From: an uncultured Flavobacteriales bacterium
GTDB lineage: Bacteria; Bacteroidota; Bacteroidia; Flavobacteriales; Crocinitomicaceae
NCBI GenBank assembly: GCA_946479285.1
Contig: CAMLFH010000008.1
Coordinates: forward strand, 62,001 to 126,000
Direction: 5' to 3'
DNA: 64,000 bases
The notes beneath the pieces are model-generated. The model saw only the letters and a list, made by a program, of their open reading frames with translations. It was not told the origin of the DNA and did no database searches. Numbering within the stretch: position 1 is the stretch's first letter; each line of letters begins with the position of its first letter. Positions 27,595-36,473 of this stretch are shown here, piece after piece. The position numbers were made by a program, and so were the translations under genes.

Positions 27595-28350
27595 TTATTC
27601 ACCGGATGGATCGGGCATCGGTACTCCCGACAACGGTTCTTCATATGGAGCAATCTCTCCTTCAACAATCATTTCTCCGGGAACGATCGGAGCTTCACCG
27701 GTTTTGACGTTGCATTTAGCTGATTCTGCTTTCAAGGTCAGGATCAGTTTCTTGCCTCTTGCAAACGATTCCATGTTTTGCCGGTGAAGTGTGTCTGCAA
27801 CATGGTTTTTTGCCAGGTAGATCAAATCGAAGGTTTCTTTCTTCAGGTCTTTTTTGGTGACAGTTAAGGCAAAATTTCCGTTTTCATCTGTATATCCTTT
27901 CAGGATTGTTTTTCCGTCCTGTTGAATTTCCACAGGCGATTTGGCCAAAGGCTTTCGGGTATTTTCATCCTTCAGCTGACCACTGATGGTCATCGGGAAT
28001 TTCAGTTTCTTAAATGCTTTTTGTTTCACAATTGCTGCATCATCCGGTGCCGACTCACAGGATGAGATGATCGGTCCCAAAAAACCAAGTATACCCAATA
28101 ACGATAATCCCACCCGATAGGAAGCATTGGACAATGCAACATGTGAAGTTTTTGAACTGATTTGGTGACTATGAAAAATTCCGCAAACCTTTCCCGGGTT
28201 CGACGTAATGACCTGTTTGATTTCATCGTTGGTCTTCTGACGAAAATCTGTCAGGACCTTTTCACAGCTTGAACAATAATAACCGCCGTCAAGTTGTTTC
28301 ATCCGCGTATGCGACTGATTACAAGGTAATGACATGATCGGTTTACTCAT
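27595..28350 (-). CDS. Membrane protein with N-terminal zinc-ribbon and carboxypeptidase-regulatory-like domain
   Basis: 251 residues. The N-terminus holds a likely zinc site (C10, then CSSC near residue 28) in the pattern CNQSHTRM followed by GGYYCSSCEKVLTDF that recurs in many Bacteroidota envelope proteins. A hydrophobic helix follows at about residues 80-98, then a beta-sandwich of the carboxypeptidase-regulatory type (about 122-215) with GYTDENGNFALTV. Function unknown; the layout suggests a cytoplasmic metal-binding head and a periplasmic Ig-like domain. Confidence 0.72.
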   Translation of the reverse strand: MSKPIMSLPCNQSHTRMKQLDGGYYCSSCEKVLTDFRQKTNDEIKQVITSNPGKVCGIFHSHQISSKTSHVALSNASYRVGLSLLGILGFLGPIISSCESAPDDAAIVKQKAFKKLKFPMTISGQLKDENTRKPLAKSPVEIQQDGKTILKGYTDENGNFALTVTKKDLKKETFDLIYLAKNHVADTLHRQNMESFARGKKLILTLKAESAKCNVKTGEAPIVPGEMIVEGEIAPYEEPLSGVPMPDPSGE

Positions 28351-28396
28351 AACTGTAGTTTGATGAAATGAAAGTAAAAATTAATTGATTCCGCAA

Positions 28397-28424
28397 TTTG
28401 GAAAAAATGTAAAGTGTAGCTTTG
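28397..28424 (+). promoter_or_regulatory. Candidate promoter for the menaquinone thioesterase-synthase pair
   Basis: TTTG at 28397-28400 and TAGCTTTG at 28417-28424 (perfect TAnnTTTG) with 16 bases between. The leader to the ATG at 28552 would be about 120 bases. Confidence 0.4.
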
Positions 28425-28551
28425 TTTGATTTTGAGGTTAATCTGGCAATTTAAGTAACACAGAAAAATGAGTAATGCGGGAAAAATATGGAGGGTTTTA
28501 CCGATAGCTCACAACTTATGTAGTAATTTTATCAGGAAAGAATATCAGACG

Positions 28552-28977
28552 ATGAGAAAATTGAACAGCGTTTCGCTTGAAGAGATCAATAAGTATTCAA
28601 AAAACACTTTGCTGGGACATTTGGATATCAAATGTGTGGAAATCGGTGAAGATTATATCGTGGCGACCATGCCGGTAGACCACCGCACGCATCAGCCTAT
28701 GGGTTTATTGCACGGTGGAGCGAGCGCTGCTTTGATCGAGTCAATTGGTTCCATCGGTTCTACTTTATTGATTGATCTGAGCAAGGAAGCTCCTGTTGGA
28801 ATTGAAATCAATGCCAATCACATTGGAAGTGTGAAAACAGGTTCTGTGAGAGCAATGGGAAAAATTGTTCATGCGGGTTCAAGAACACATATCTGGCAGG
28901 TAGATATTTTTGACGAATCCAATGATCGTCTGATTTGTACAGGTCGTTTAACCGTAATGATAGTTCCCCACAAGTGA
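28552..28977 (+). CDS. menI: Hotdog-fold acyl-CoA thioesterase, probable DHNA-CoA hydrolase
   Basis: 141 residues from the ATG at 28552; an upstream in-frame ATG at 28468 would add 28 residues that do not look like the family. The core HGGASAALIESIGS matches the E. coli YdiI/MenI active site, whose catalytic acid is the glutamate in this motif. Such enzymes release 1,4-dihydroxy-2-naphthoate in menaquinone synthesis. Assignment to that step rests on its translational overlap with isochorismate synthase and the nearby menD; a general PaaI-like thioesterase is the alternative. Confidence 0.8.
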   Translation: MRKLNSVSLEEINKYSKNTLLGHLDIKCVEIGEDYIVATMPVDHRTHQPMGLLHGGASAALIESIGSIGSTLLIDLSKEAPVGIEINANHIGSVKTGSVRAMGKIVHAGSRTHIWQVDIFDESNDRLICTGRLTVMIVPHK

Positions 28978-29945
28978 AAGATTTACTGATATACAGATTG
29001 CCTAAAGAAACTGTACCTGTTCTCAAAAGAGGTACTTTTTCCATCTTGAAAGAAGGAGAGAAGCCTTCTGGTTTCGTTGTTTCCGATTTTCTGCATGAGC
29101 GCACTTTTCATTTCAGTGCAACTGCCGAATTGGATTCGGATTTTGACTTTCATTACGGAAAAGAAACTCCTGTAGTTATCTCAAGAAGAGATTACCAGAT
29201 AGAAGCACAGGCTTTTTTGAATTCCTTTCCTTTGCTGGGTGTTGAAAAAGGAGTTTTCTCACGAATCAAGCAGACGCCGTTTTCAGGAGAGAAAGCAGTT
29301 GACTTGTTCCACATTTTGGAAAATACCTATCCCAACGCTTTTTGCTACCTCATCTCTTCCGCTGAGTTCGGAACGTGGATCGGGGCAACACCGGAGTTAT
29401 TGATGAACCAGGAAGGAATGGTTTGTAAAACTGTTGCTTTGGCCGGAACTCACGGTGAAAATGAAGAACACGAATGGACTCCGAAAGAGCTGGAAGAACA
29501 TGCTTTTGTGGTGGATGCTATCAAAGAAACTTTGGAACGGAACGCATGTGTGGAAATTGAATCGGAAGGGCCGTATGTGGTTTTGGCTGGTCCTGTTCAG
29601 CATTTGAAAACAGATTTCAAAGCATTACTTACAAAACCCAATGCCTGGTCGATTGCTTTGGATCTCCACCCAACTCCGGCTGTTTGCGGCACTCCGCGGA
29701 GAAATGCCATAGAAGCCATTGCAAGCAGAGAAATGCACAACCGCGAATTGTATACCGGCTTTATCGGCTTATTTGAAGAGGGAAATACGAACCTGTTTGT
29801 CAATTTGCGTTGTGCACAGTTGTTCCGTGATAAAGCATTCCTGTATGTTGGTGGCGGTTTCACCATGGATTCAATTCCGGACCTGGAATGGGAAGAAACG
29901 GAACACAAGGCTGAAACCCTGATGCGGGCCATGAAGAAAATTTAA
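28974..29945 (+). CDS. menF: Isochorismate synthase
   Basis: Chorismate-utilising enzyme that forms isochorismate, first step of menaquinone synthesis. The C-terminal catalytic half carries the family signature HPTPAVCGTPR followed by ASREMHNRELYTGFIG and VGGGFTMDSIPDLEW. I place the start at GTG 28974, whose GTGA overlaps the thioesterase stop by four bases; a TTG at 28935 would add 13 residues read out of frame from the thioesterase. The resulting 323 residues is short for the family, with a reduced N-terminal half. Siderophore or salicylate synthesis (EntC-type) is an alternative, but menD lies 1.2 kb downstream. Confidence 0.88.
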   Translation: MKDLLIYRLPKETVPVLKRGTFSILKEGEKPSGFVVSDFLHERTFHFSATAELDSDFDFHYGKETPVVISRRDYQIEAQAFLNSFPLLGVEKGVFSRIKQTPFSGEKAVDLFHILENTYPNAFCYLISSAEFGTWIGATPELLMNQEGMVCKTVALAGTHGENEEHEWTPKELEEHAFVVDAIKETLERNACVEIESEGPYVVLAGPVQHLKTDFKALLTKPNAWSIALDLHPTPAVCGTPRRNAIEAIASREMHNRELYTGFIGLFEEGNTNLFVNLRCAQLFRDKAFLYVGGGFTMDSIPDLEWEETEHKAETLMRAMKKI

Positions 29946-30025
29946 ATGGCTTTTAACTGCCGGATCAAGCATTTGTCCAACAATCCGATTAATTTCGCCG
30001 AAGTTTTTAATGATTACTGAAACTT

Positions 30026-31009
30026 ATGAAGATCCTCGCTTTTGCTGCTTTAAGCACATTTTGTTTGCTATTCAATACAACTCAAGCTCAAAATTTAAAG
30101 CCTGAGAAAGCGGTTTCCCTGCAACTGGACATTCCTCCTGTGAATCTTGATTACATTGGGAATACACGAATCCATGTTGATCCGATTCTAAATGATTCGT
30201 ACAATATTCGGGGAATGTTTATTCAAAAGTTCAACACACGGATATATACTTTCGTAACTTCTGTGGAAGCAAGCGACATGTATTTTACTTTTTCAATAAA
30301 TCACATCACGAAGAAGAACATGGTTTCATCCACGTCTACTTCTACCAGTACGGATAAGAAAGGGAATAAAACTACCACCACGACTTATCGTTACGATGGA
30401 GAAGAGCAGATCGATTTGGTGCTTACTCTGAACCTGGCAAATGGTACAACCGTAAAATCTTACCGCGAATCCGGCAACAGTCAATATTCCGGAACTTCCA
30501 CAAAAGATTACGAGCATGCACGAACAGACTATTACAACAATAAATCAAAAAAGATCTTAAGTACGATTGAAGATTTGGTTGGAAGAGCATATTCTAGAGT
30601 AAGTTCAGATTACCTGATTGGGAATAGGAATATTGATTTATACGCAATTGGTGCAAAATCCAGGAAACAGGATTATTCAGACCTGAATCGTGCAGGGGAA
30701 TTGTTTACGAAATGGGTAAATACCAATCCGACTGATCAAACTGCGCCGGAAATTGTGGAGGCATTGAAATTATACGATGAAGTAATGATGGAATACGAAC
30801 CGCAGGGATCCAAGAAAAATCGTGTAAACAACGAGATTGCCGCAGTTTGCTATTACCAAAAAGCATGCGTGGAATTTTATTTGAAGAACTACCGGAAAGC
30901 AGAAGAATTGATCCTGAAATCGGAATCATTGGACAAACGGATTCATTTCAGCCAGGAAAACATGAAGGACCTGGTGAAGTTACTGAGGGACCGAAAGGTA
31001 TTTAATTAA
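30026..31009 (+). CDS. Secreted protein of unknown function between menaquinone genes
   Basis: 327 residues with signal peptide MKILAFAALSTFCLLFNTTQAQ. The middle is polar and beta-rich with a Ser/Thr run (SSTSTSTSTDKKG, residues about 95-107). The C-terminal 90 residues look like paired TPR helices (CYYQKACVEFYLKNYRKAEELIL). No family recognised. It sits between menF and menD on the same strand but looks unrelated to quinone synthesis and may be an independent unit. Confidence 0.75.
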   Translation: MKILAFAALSTFCLLFNTTQAQNLKPEKAVSLQLDIPPVNLDYIGNTRIHVDPILNDSYNIRGMFIQKFNTRIYTFVTSVEASDMYFTFSINHITKKNMVSSTSTSTSTDKKGNKTTTTTYRYDGEEQIDLVLTLNLANGTTVKSYRESGNSQYSGTSTKDYEHARTDYYNNKSKKILSTIEDLVGRAYSRVSSDYLIGNRNIDLYAIGAKSRKQDYSDLNRAGELFTKWVNTNPTDQTAPEIVEALKLYDEVMMEYEPQGSKKNRVNNEIAAVCYYQKACVEFYLKNYRKAEELILKSESLDKRIHFSQENMKDLVKLLRDRKVFN

Positions 31010-31010
31010 A

Positions 31011-31114
31011 TAGTTCAATAGTTCAATAGTTCAATAGTTCAATAGTTCAATAGTAACTTATTTAAATACTTGGAACTCTTTGAACAATTTTTGAACTTTT
31101 TGAACCCTTTGAAC
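31011..31114. repeat. TAGTTCAA tandem array and TTGAAC tract
   Basis: Five exact tandem copies of TAGTTCAA cover 31011-31050. They are followed by TTGAAC at 31091, 31100 and 31109, plus the partial form TGGAAC. Same hexamer and its complement as at 15.9 kb and 32.8 kb, again directly after a stop codon, and able to form an extended hairpin. Confidence 0.85.
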
Positions 31115-31126
31115 CCTCAAAGAAGC

Positions 31127-31134
31127 TAAATTTG
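31127..31134 (+). promoter_or_regulatory. -7 promoter element of menD
   Basis: TAAATTTG, a perfect TAnnTTTG match, ends only four bases before the menD ATG at 31139, so the transcript would have almost no leader. Confidence 0.55.
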
Positions 31135-31138
31135 TATC

Positions 31139-32839
31139 ATGATTTCAAGTGCAAAATTGGAAGTACAGCTACTTATTGATGGCTGTAAGAAAGTAGGGGT
31201 AACACACGTGGTTATTTCTCCGGGATCCCGAAATGCTCCGTTGAGTATTGCTTTTGATGAAGATCCTCACTTCCAGGTTTTTGTTGTTCCGGATGAACGC
31301 GTAGCAGCATTCTATGCACACGGAATGGCTCAGAAGCTGAAGAAGCCGGTAGTGATTACCTGTACTTCGGGTTCGGCACCTTTGAATTATTATCCGGCTA
31401 TTGCAGAAGCATTTTACCAGGAAACTCCACTCATCGTTATTTCTGCCGACAGGCCTTTAGAATGGGTGGACCAGGGAGACGGACAAACCATTCGGCAGGA
31501 ACGCGTGTTTGACCAAATGGTCCTGAAAAGCGCGCAGTTGAACGAAATTCATTCGGATAATCAGCGCTGGTATTTTGAGCGCAATTTATCGGAAGTCCTG
31601 CAGGCGGCAATAGGCAGCAGAAAAGGACCGGTTCATTTGAATGTTCCTTTCTCAGAACCCCTTTACGAAACGACAACAGATATTCACATCCTGAAAAACT
31701 GGGTAGAATTAGCTGAAACGGAAGCTGCTTTATCGAAGAACAGTAAAGCCAGGCTGCAAACGCTGTGGAATAATTCGGAAAAACGACTCGTTATAGTTGG
31801 ACAGCATCAGAAAGACTCAGACTTACAGGATATTCTGGAAAAACTGGCGTTAGAAGGTTCTACGGCTATTTTGGTGGAGCATACTTCCAATATGTACAGC
31901 CCTTATTTCGTTTCTAATTTGGATCGAACATTGAACATCATCCCGGAGTCAGAATTAAAAAACTTTCACCCGGATTGCATCCTAACAATAGGCGGAGCAA
32001 TCATTTCTAAAAAAATCAAGGTCTTTTTGCGTCAATCCAAAGCGCCTGTCATTCGTTTCGGAGTAGATTTCCCATTTATGGATACCTATCAGAATTTACG
32101 CTTTACGGCGGCGATTCCTGCTTTGACGGGATTAGAAACGATATTGGAATTCGTGCAAAGCAACCCGCATAAATCGCGTTTCGGTTTTGCCTGGAAGAAA
32201 ATGGACCAGTTTGGTTCCGATGATCAAAAACAGGTTTGCGCAGCGCAGCCCTGGAGCGATTTGAAAGCCATGGAATTCGTCATGGATGTGATCCCCGAAT
32301 ATTGCAACCTGCACATTTCAAACAGTTCACTGATTCGATACGCCTTATTGTTTGATCCGATCAGAACAGTGACCTATTGGTGTAACCGCGGAACAAGCGG
32401 AATTGACGGAAGCAGTTCTACAGCAGTTGGTTCGGCCATTGTCTCTCCGAATGAAGCACATGTGCTGGTAACAGGAGATCTGTCGTTTTTTTACGATTCC
32501 AATGCGTGGTGGAGTAAATACCTTCCTTCCAACCTGAGAATTGTTCTAGTAAATAATGGTGGTGGAGATATTTTCAATATTATTCCCGGTCCCAAATCCA
32601 CCAATCAATGGAAGAAGATCTTTGTTGCCGAGCAGGAATTGGATGCAAAAGATATTGCTGCTACTTACGGCATGGATTATTTCCTGGCAGCTTCTCAGTC
32701 AGATTTGGATGAGAACCTTGAAGCGTTCTTCGGTGAAAGTACCAATGGGAAACCAAAGCTTTTGGAGATCAATACGATGAAGGAATCCAATAGCACCATC
32801 CTGGAAAATTACTTTAAGGCTTTTAAGAAAAGAGTATAA
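31139..32839 (+). CDS. menD: SEPHCHC synthase MenD
   Basis: Thiamin-diphosphate enzyme joining 2-oxoglutarate and isochorismate in menaquinone synthesis. 566 residues, full length. N-terminal pyrimidine-binding domain with VISPGSRNAPLS and the catalytic glutamate in PDERVAAFYAHG; C-terminal ThDP/metal site with GDLSFFYDSNAWW and NNGGGDIFNIIPGP. Acts in the cytosol after isochorismate synthase (28974-29945). Flanked on both sides by GTTCAA repeat tracts. Confidence 0.96.
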   Translation: MISSAKLEVQLLIDGCKKVGVTHVVISPGSRNAPLSIAFDEDPHFQVFVVPDERVAAFYAHGMAQKLKKPVVITCTSGSAPLNYYPAIAEAFYQETPLIVISADRPLEWVDQGDGQTIRQERVFDQMVLKSAQLNEIHSDNQRWYFERNLSEVLQAAIGSRKGPVHLNVPFSEPLYETTTDIHILKNWVELAETEAALSKNSKARLQTLWNNSEKRLVIVGQHQKDSDLQDILEKLALEGSTAILVEHTSNMYSPYFVSNLDRTLNIIPESELKNFHPDCILTIGGAIISKKIKVFLRQSKAPVIRFGVDFPFMDTYQNLRFTAAIPALTGLETILEFVQSNPHKSRFGFAWKKMDQFGSDDQKQVCAAQPWSDLKAMEFVMDVIPEYCNLHISNSSLIRYALLFDPIRTVTYWCNRGTSGIDGSSSTAVGSAIVSPNEAHVLVTGDLSFFYDSNAWWSKYLPSNLRIVLVNNGGGDIFNIIPGPKSTNQWKKIFVAEQELDAKDIAATYGMDYFLAASQSDLDENLEAFFGESTNGKPKLLEINTMKESNSTILENYFKAFKKRV

Positions 32840-32840
32840 A

Positions 32841-32897
32841 GTTCAAAATTGACTTTAGAAATAAATTGAACACTTCAACTTTTTGAACATATTGAAC
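32841..32897. repeat. GTTCAA/TTGAAC repeat tract after menD
   Basis: GTTCAA at 32841 immediately after the stop, then TTGAAC at 32866, 32883 and 32892. The rest of the 292-base gap to the next gene is AT-rich without coding potential. Confidence 0.7.
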
Positions 32898-33107
32898 TTG
32901 AAAGAAGAACAAAGGGAATCCAAACTGCTAAAAACTACTACGAAAAAGACAGCTGGACTCCCTGATTGGTTTGAATGCCTCTTAATAGGGCAAGGTTCAA
33001 TAATGCTAATGTAAGTAAATCAGTTATTTAAAACAAAATTTAAAATCCAAAAAATCTGTTAAAAATGAAAAAAATCACAAATCCATTTTTTATAGTTTAA
33101 ATGAGAT

Positions 33108-33115
33108 TAAATTTG
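33108..33115 (+). promoter_or_regulatory. -7 promoter element of the TerC-like gene cluster
   Basis: TAAATTTG ends 16 bases before the GTG start at 33132. Confidence 0.45.
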
Positions 33116-33131
33116 TCCCAAAAATAGAAAA

Positions 33132-33917
33132 GTGGATTTTGAGATATTAGCAACCGGCACCGGAATTTTTTACTTAGTTGTTTTAACGCTGTTGGAGATC
33201 GTATTGGGAATTGATAATATCATTTTCATTTCCATTATTACCGATTCTTTAGTAAAACAAGATCAAAGAAAGGCCCGTCTTCTGGGACTTAGTTTGGCAT
33301 TAATTATCCGCTTGCTCTTGCTTAGTGTGGTTTCCTGGATCATGCAATTGGACCAAAACTTTTTATTTAAAGGAGTAGAATGGCTGCATTATTTTCCATT
33401 CACGGAAGAAAAAATTACCGGACATAGTTTGGTGTTGCTGATCGGAGGACTTTTCCTGATCTATAAGTCTGTTGGAGAAATGCACTCCAGTATTAGAGGA
33501 GCTCACGCAGAAGCAAAAAAGAAGAAAAAGGTCCGCTTGGGAGCGGTTGTCCTTCAAATCGTGGCAATTGACTTCATTTTTAGCTTTGACTCTGTTATTT
33601 CAGCAATTGGAATGACCAATGATATTCGTCACGAATCACATGGACATAATCCGTTTATCATTATCGTTTTGGCGGTTATTATATCTATGATCATCATGCT
33701 GATCTTTGCTAGACCGATTGCAAACTTCATCAATGCACGACCTACGATCAAAATGATCGCTTTGGGATTCCTGGTAACAATCGGAGTATTGTTGATTGCA
33801 GAAGCTTTTGGTCAGCACATTCCGAAAGGATATATCTACTTCGCCATGTGTTACGCCCTGTTGGTTGAGTTTCTCAATATTCGCATGCGCAAAAACAACA
33901 AGGAGCCGGAACAGTGA
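33132..33917 (+). CDS. TerC-family integral membrane protein
   Basis: 261 residues, about seven hydrophobic helices, starting at GTG 33132. Family signature with acidic residues in the membrane: TLLEIVLGIDNIIFISI near residues 18-34 and VVLQIVAIDFIFSFDSVISAIGM near 138-160 (quoted in part). TerC proteins are implicated in metal ion efflux, especially manganese, and in tellurite resistance; here substrate is inferred from family only. A four-base GTGA overlap couples it to the next gene. Confidence 0.88.
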   Translation: MDFEILATGTGIFYLVVLTLLEIVLGIDNIIFISIITDSLVKQDQRKARLLGLSLALIIRLLLLSVVSWIMQLDQNFLFKGVEWLHYFPFTEEKITGHSLVLLIGGLFLIYKSVGEMHSSIRGAHAEAKKKKKVRLGAVVLQIVAIDFIFSFDSVISAIGMTNDIRHESHGHNPFIIIVLAVIISMIIMLIFARPIANFINARPTIKMIALGFLVTIGVLLIAEAFGQHIPKGYIYFAMCYALLVEFLNIRMRKNNKEPEQ

Positions 33918-34486
33918 CACCAGCCGAAATTCTTGCCATTCTTGGTATTGGAAACCTGGATGAGGTAGAAGATGCTTTGGAATCGGAGCTTTTTGAAATC
34001 CGGAAAACCATTCTTGCAAAACCTTTGTTGAGATTGACCCTGAAGTCAAAACTGACGCGTTTGAAACTTCTGGCTGAGATAGCTTCCATTCAAAAAATAT
34101 TCCCGGAAACGGAAGTAATTTCGGTTACTTACGACTCATCCGAAACGAAGGAAGCCCTGGATCTTTGGGAGAAGTATATGAAAGCCAGAAGCCATTGGAA
34201 AATGGTATTTACGCAAACTCAAACTCCGACCGGATTGATTTCAATTTTGGAAGAAGGCCTGAAAATGGAAGCTGCTTTTTCGGAACAATTTGTTTTGACA
34301 GATTGGACAGATGAAGAACCTGTTTTCGGAGTAGAGCCCGATCCCATGTTGATCCAAAACGGTTTGAAGCAGGCTGCTGTAAATGGCTGGCTGACTTTCG
34401 AAGATCTGGAAAAGAATAAAAGTGAATTGGGAAAAGACTTCTTACTAGCATTAAAGCGATTATCTTTGTTGCCGAAATACCTATAA
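33914..34486 (+). CDS. Conserved cytoplasmic protein of unknown function
   Basis: 190 residues, no signal peptide or membrane segment, mostly alpha-helical and charged. It starts at GTG 33914 inside the stop codon of the TerC-like gene, and the following gene starts two bases after its stop, so the three are likely co-translated. Family not recognised. Confidence 0.75.
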   Translation: MTPAEILAILGIGNLDEVEDALESELFEIRKTILAKPLLRLTLKSKLTRLKLLAEIASIQKIFPETEVISVTYDSSETKEALDLWEKYMKARSHWKMVFTQTQTPTGLISILEEGLKMEAAFSEQFVLTDWTDEEPVFGVEPDPMLIQNGLKQAAVNGWLTFEDLEKNKSELGKDFLLALKRLSLLPKYL

Positions 34487-34488
34487 AA

Positions 34489-34758
34489 ATGAGTGAAGGA
34501 ACCTTTGATAAATTGAGAGAACAATTAAGCTTGGAAGAATGGCCGAGTGTCTATTTATTTAAGTTTATTGTGCCCAATACTCCTCATTTAATGGCACAGA
34601 CGGCTGCTTTGTTTGATGAAACAGCACAAATTCAGTTTCATGAATCCAGTAATGGCAAGTTTGTCAGTGTAAGTGTGAAAGAAATGATGCTGGACGTGGA
34701 TTCAATCATTGAAATTTATGAAAAAGCTCAGGTAATCCCGGGAATAATTTCCTTGTAA
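34489..34758 (+). CDS. DUF493/YbeD-like small protein
   Basis: 89 residues with the ferredoxin-like pattern of the YbeD/UPF0250 family: the strand YLFKFIVPN, a helix, SNGKFVSVSVKEMMLDVDSII, and the C-terminal PGIISL typical of the family (PGV-type ending). YbeD resembles the ACT-like regulatory fold; molecular role unproven. Tightly packed in the TerC-like operon. Confidence 0.78.
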   Translation: MSEGTFDKLREQLSLEEWPSVYLFKFIVPNTPHLMAQTAALFDETAQIQFHESSNGKFVSVSVKEMMLDVDSIIEIYEKAQVIPGIISL

Positions 34759-34761
34759 ACT

Positions 34762-35247
34762 ATGAAAAAAAGATCCCTTTTGACCTTAGTTGGTCTTAGT
34801 CTCCTGATTACCTTATTGATTTTGTTTCGTGTGAATTTTGTGAAAGGAATTCGCACCTGGGAAAGCAAAGTACTTGGAACGATGATCGCTTTGATCGCTG
34901 TTTTGATGCTTTATTTAGCTTACAAAGCCGTGATCAAACGTTTCACCAGAGGAGCTTTGAAGAAAGAAGACTATGCTTTGCTGTTTGACCTGGAAAATAA
35001 AGTCCAGGGCAGCGAGGTCGAATTCTATTTCACGATCGAACAATCTAAAAAAGTTGTGTTTTCAATTTTGAATGAAAAAATGGAAGCAATTAAAGTCGTT
35101 CAGGATAAAGAATTTCCTTCCGGGGGGCACATTGTCCGCTTTGATGTGAAGGAGCTGAATAACGGAGTTTATTTCTATTGCCTGGAGACAGATAATCAGA
35201 AAACAATGAAGAAAATGTTTGTTCAGCATGACAATCTGACAGTGTAA
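34762..35247 (+). CDS. Membrane protein with C-terminal beta-sandwich like T9SS tail/FlgD-Ig domains
   Basis: 161 residues. Two hydrophobic helices (residues about 6-24 and 37-58) precede a beta-rich domain of about 90 residues with FDVKELNNGVYFYCLETDN and KKMFVQ, a pattern seen in the sorting-domain/FlgD Ig-like folds. It lacks the PNP motif and signal peptide of a secreted T9SS cargo, so it is not called a cargo. Function unknown. Confidence 0.65.
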   Translation: MKKRSLLTLVGLSLLITLLILFRVNFVKGIRTWESKVLGTMIALIAVLMLYLAYKAVIKRFTRGALKKEDYALLFDLENKVQGSEVEFYFTIEQSKKVVFSILNEKMEAIKVVQDKEFPSGGHIVRFDVKELNNGVYFYCLETDNQKTMKKMFVQHDNLTV

Positions 35248-35264
35248 ATTGTCTTGGCAAAGCT

Positions 35265-35294
35265 TTTGACAAACAAAAACAAATAGTAACTTTA
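35265..35294 (+). promoter_or_regulatory. Promoter of the thioredoxin gene
   Basis: TTTG at 35265-35268 and TAACTTTA at 35287-35294, 18 bases apart, fit the consensus except for the final A. Leader about 30 bases. Confidence 0.5.
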
Positions 35295-35330
35295 GACCGA
35301 CGAAAGAAGTCACACAAAATTGAAACAATT

Positions 35331-35648
<318 letters not shown>

Positions 35649-35664
35649 TTTAGAATTCATTGAT

Positions 35665-35695
35665 AAAAAAGGTCCGCTAGTCGGACCTTTTTTTT
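35665..35695 (+). terminator. Intrinsic terminator after trxA
   Basis: GGTCCG and CGGACC with flanking A6 and T8 runs around a five-base loop form a strong hairpin with T-tract. It ends 19 bases before the next start codon. Confidence 0.92.
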
Positions 35696-35714
35696 GAAAT
35701 TCACACGCACATAC

Positions 35715-36395
35715 ATGAAGAATTTTTGGAGACGCCTGCGCATTTACGGATTAGGCTTTGGAGTTGGACTGATTATGGTTTTTTTCTTTTTCAGAAACCG
35801 CGGTTGTTCCTGGATGCCTGAAAACAGAGTAAAGAATACCTTTATGGGGAAAGTACTTGTGATTTCAGAAGCAAATCAGCGCATTTTTGACAAACATCGC
35901 CTGAGTGATTCGATGATCGTTTCTTTTTTGAATGACGGTTCCGTTGAATTTGGGTCGAGCAAGAAACAAGGCAATTTGAAAGTCTACAAGATTGAAAAAG
36001 AGGTAGAAGGAAAAAACGTTGAATTGTGGTTTTCCATGCCTGAAGATGCATTCGTTGCAGAAGCTTCCTGGCCAAAAGGGTCTATTCAGAAATTTAAAAA
36101 CACAACCGTTGGGCTGGGTCGAATGATCCATTTTCCAAATGTGAAAAGTTTCATTTTCCTGAATGATACGGATGATCTGGCAGAACAAATGGATGAGTTT
36201 GGTATCAAAGATGAAGCGCATGTTCAGTACTTATTGGAAAAATCCGGGTTAATCGATTTTTCAAAATCTCAGTTGGAGGCAGAACCTTCTCCCATGCAAT
36301 TTGTACTTTTACCTCGTGCAAACGGCGATACACTTACTTCCAGAACAAGCTGGTTTAAGGATCATATCGAGTTTTATGAATTGAAGAATGATTAG
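35715..36395 (+). CDS. Membrane-anchored DUF4258-like protein
   Basis: 226 residues from the ATG at 35715; an in-frame TTG at 35694 lies inside the trxA terminator and is rejected. One N-terminal membrane helix (residues about 10-28) followed by GCSWMPENRVKN and a soluble domain. The layout resembles proteins annotated DUF4258 in flavobacteria. No catalytic residues identified; role unknown. Confidence 0.65.
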   Translation: MKNFWRRLRIYGLGFGVGLIMVFFFFRNRGCSWMPENRVKNTFMGKVLVISEANQRIFDKHRLSDSMIVSFLNDGSVEFGSSKKQGNLKVYKIEKEVEGKNVELWFSMPEDAFVAEASWPKGSIQKFKNTTVGLGRMIHFPNVKSFIFLNDTDDLAEQMDEFGIKDEAHVQYLLEKSGLIDFSKSQLEAEPSPMQFVLLPRANGDTLTSRTSWFKDHIEFYELKND

Positions 36396-36420
36396 TCAAT
36401 CATTCGTGTTGTTTCAACAC
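36386..36420. other. Two adjacent hairpins at the end of the DUF4258-like gene
   Basis: GAATGATT/AATCATTC with a four-base loop overlaps the stop codon, followed at once by GTGTTG/CAACAC with a three-base loop. Both stems are perfect. There is no T-run, so a factor-dependent or mRNA 3'-stabilising role is more likely than intrinsic termination. Confidence 0.5.
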
Positions 36421-36473
36421 AATTACCTGTTAATAAATATGCCTTAACACTTACGTAACCTAAAGGTTTTTAC

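Noticed and set aside
28468..28551. Upstream ATG for the thioesterase
   Set aside because: The added 28 residues have no hotdog-family similarity and precede a better start at 28552.
28935..28973. TTG start giving a longer isochorismate synthase
   Set aside because: The extra 13 residues are the thioesterase gene read out of frame; GTG 28974 gives a classical four-base overlap.
31011..31050. Tandem TAGTTCAA array as a possible CRISPR or regulatory array
   Set aside because: Eight-base head-to-tail copies have no spacers and no cas genes nearby; it is a simple tandem repeat.
34762..35247. T9SS cargo based on the C-terminal beta domain
   Set aside because: No signal peptide, no PNP motif and two membrane helices argue against secretion by the type IX system.
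35694..35714. Upstream TTG start for the DUF4258-like gene
   Set aside because: It lies within the T-run of the trxA terminator and adds residues before a normal membrane anchor.
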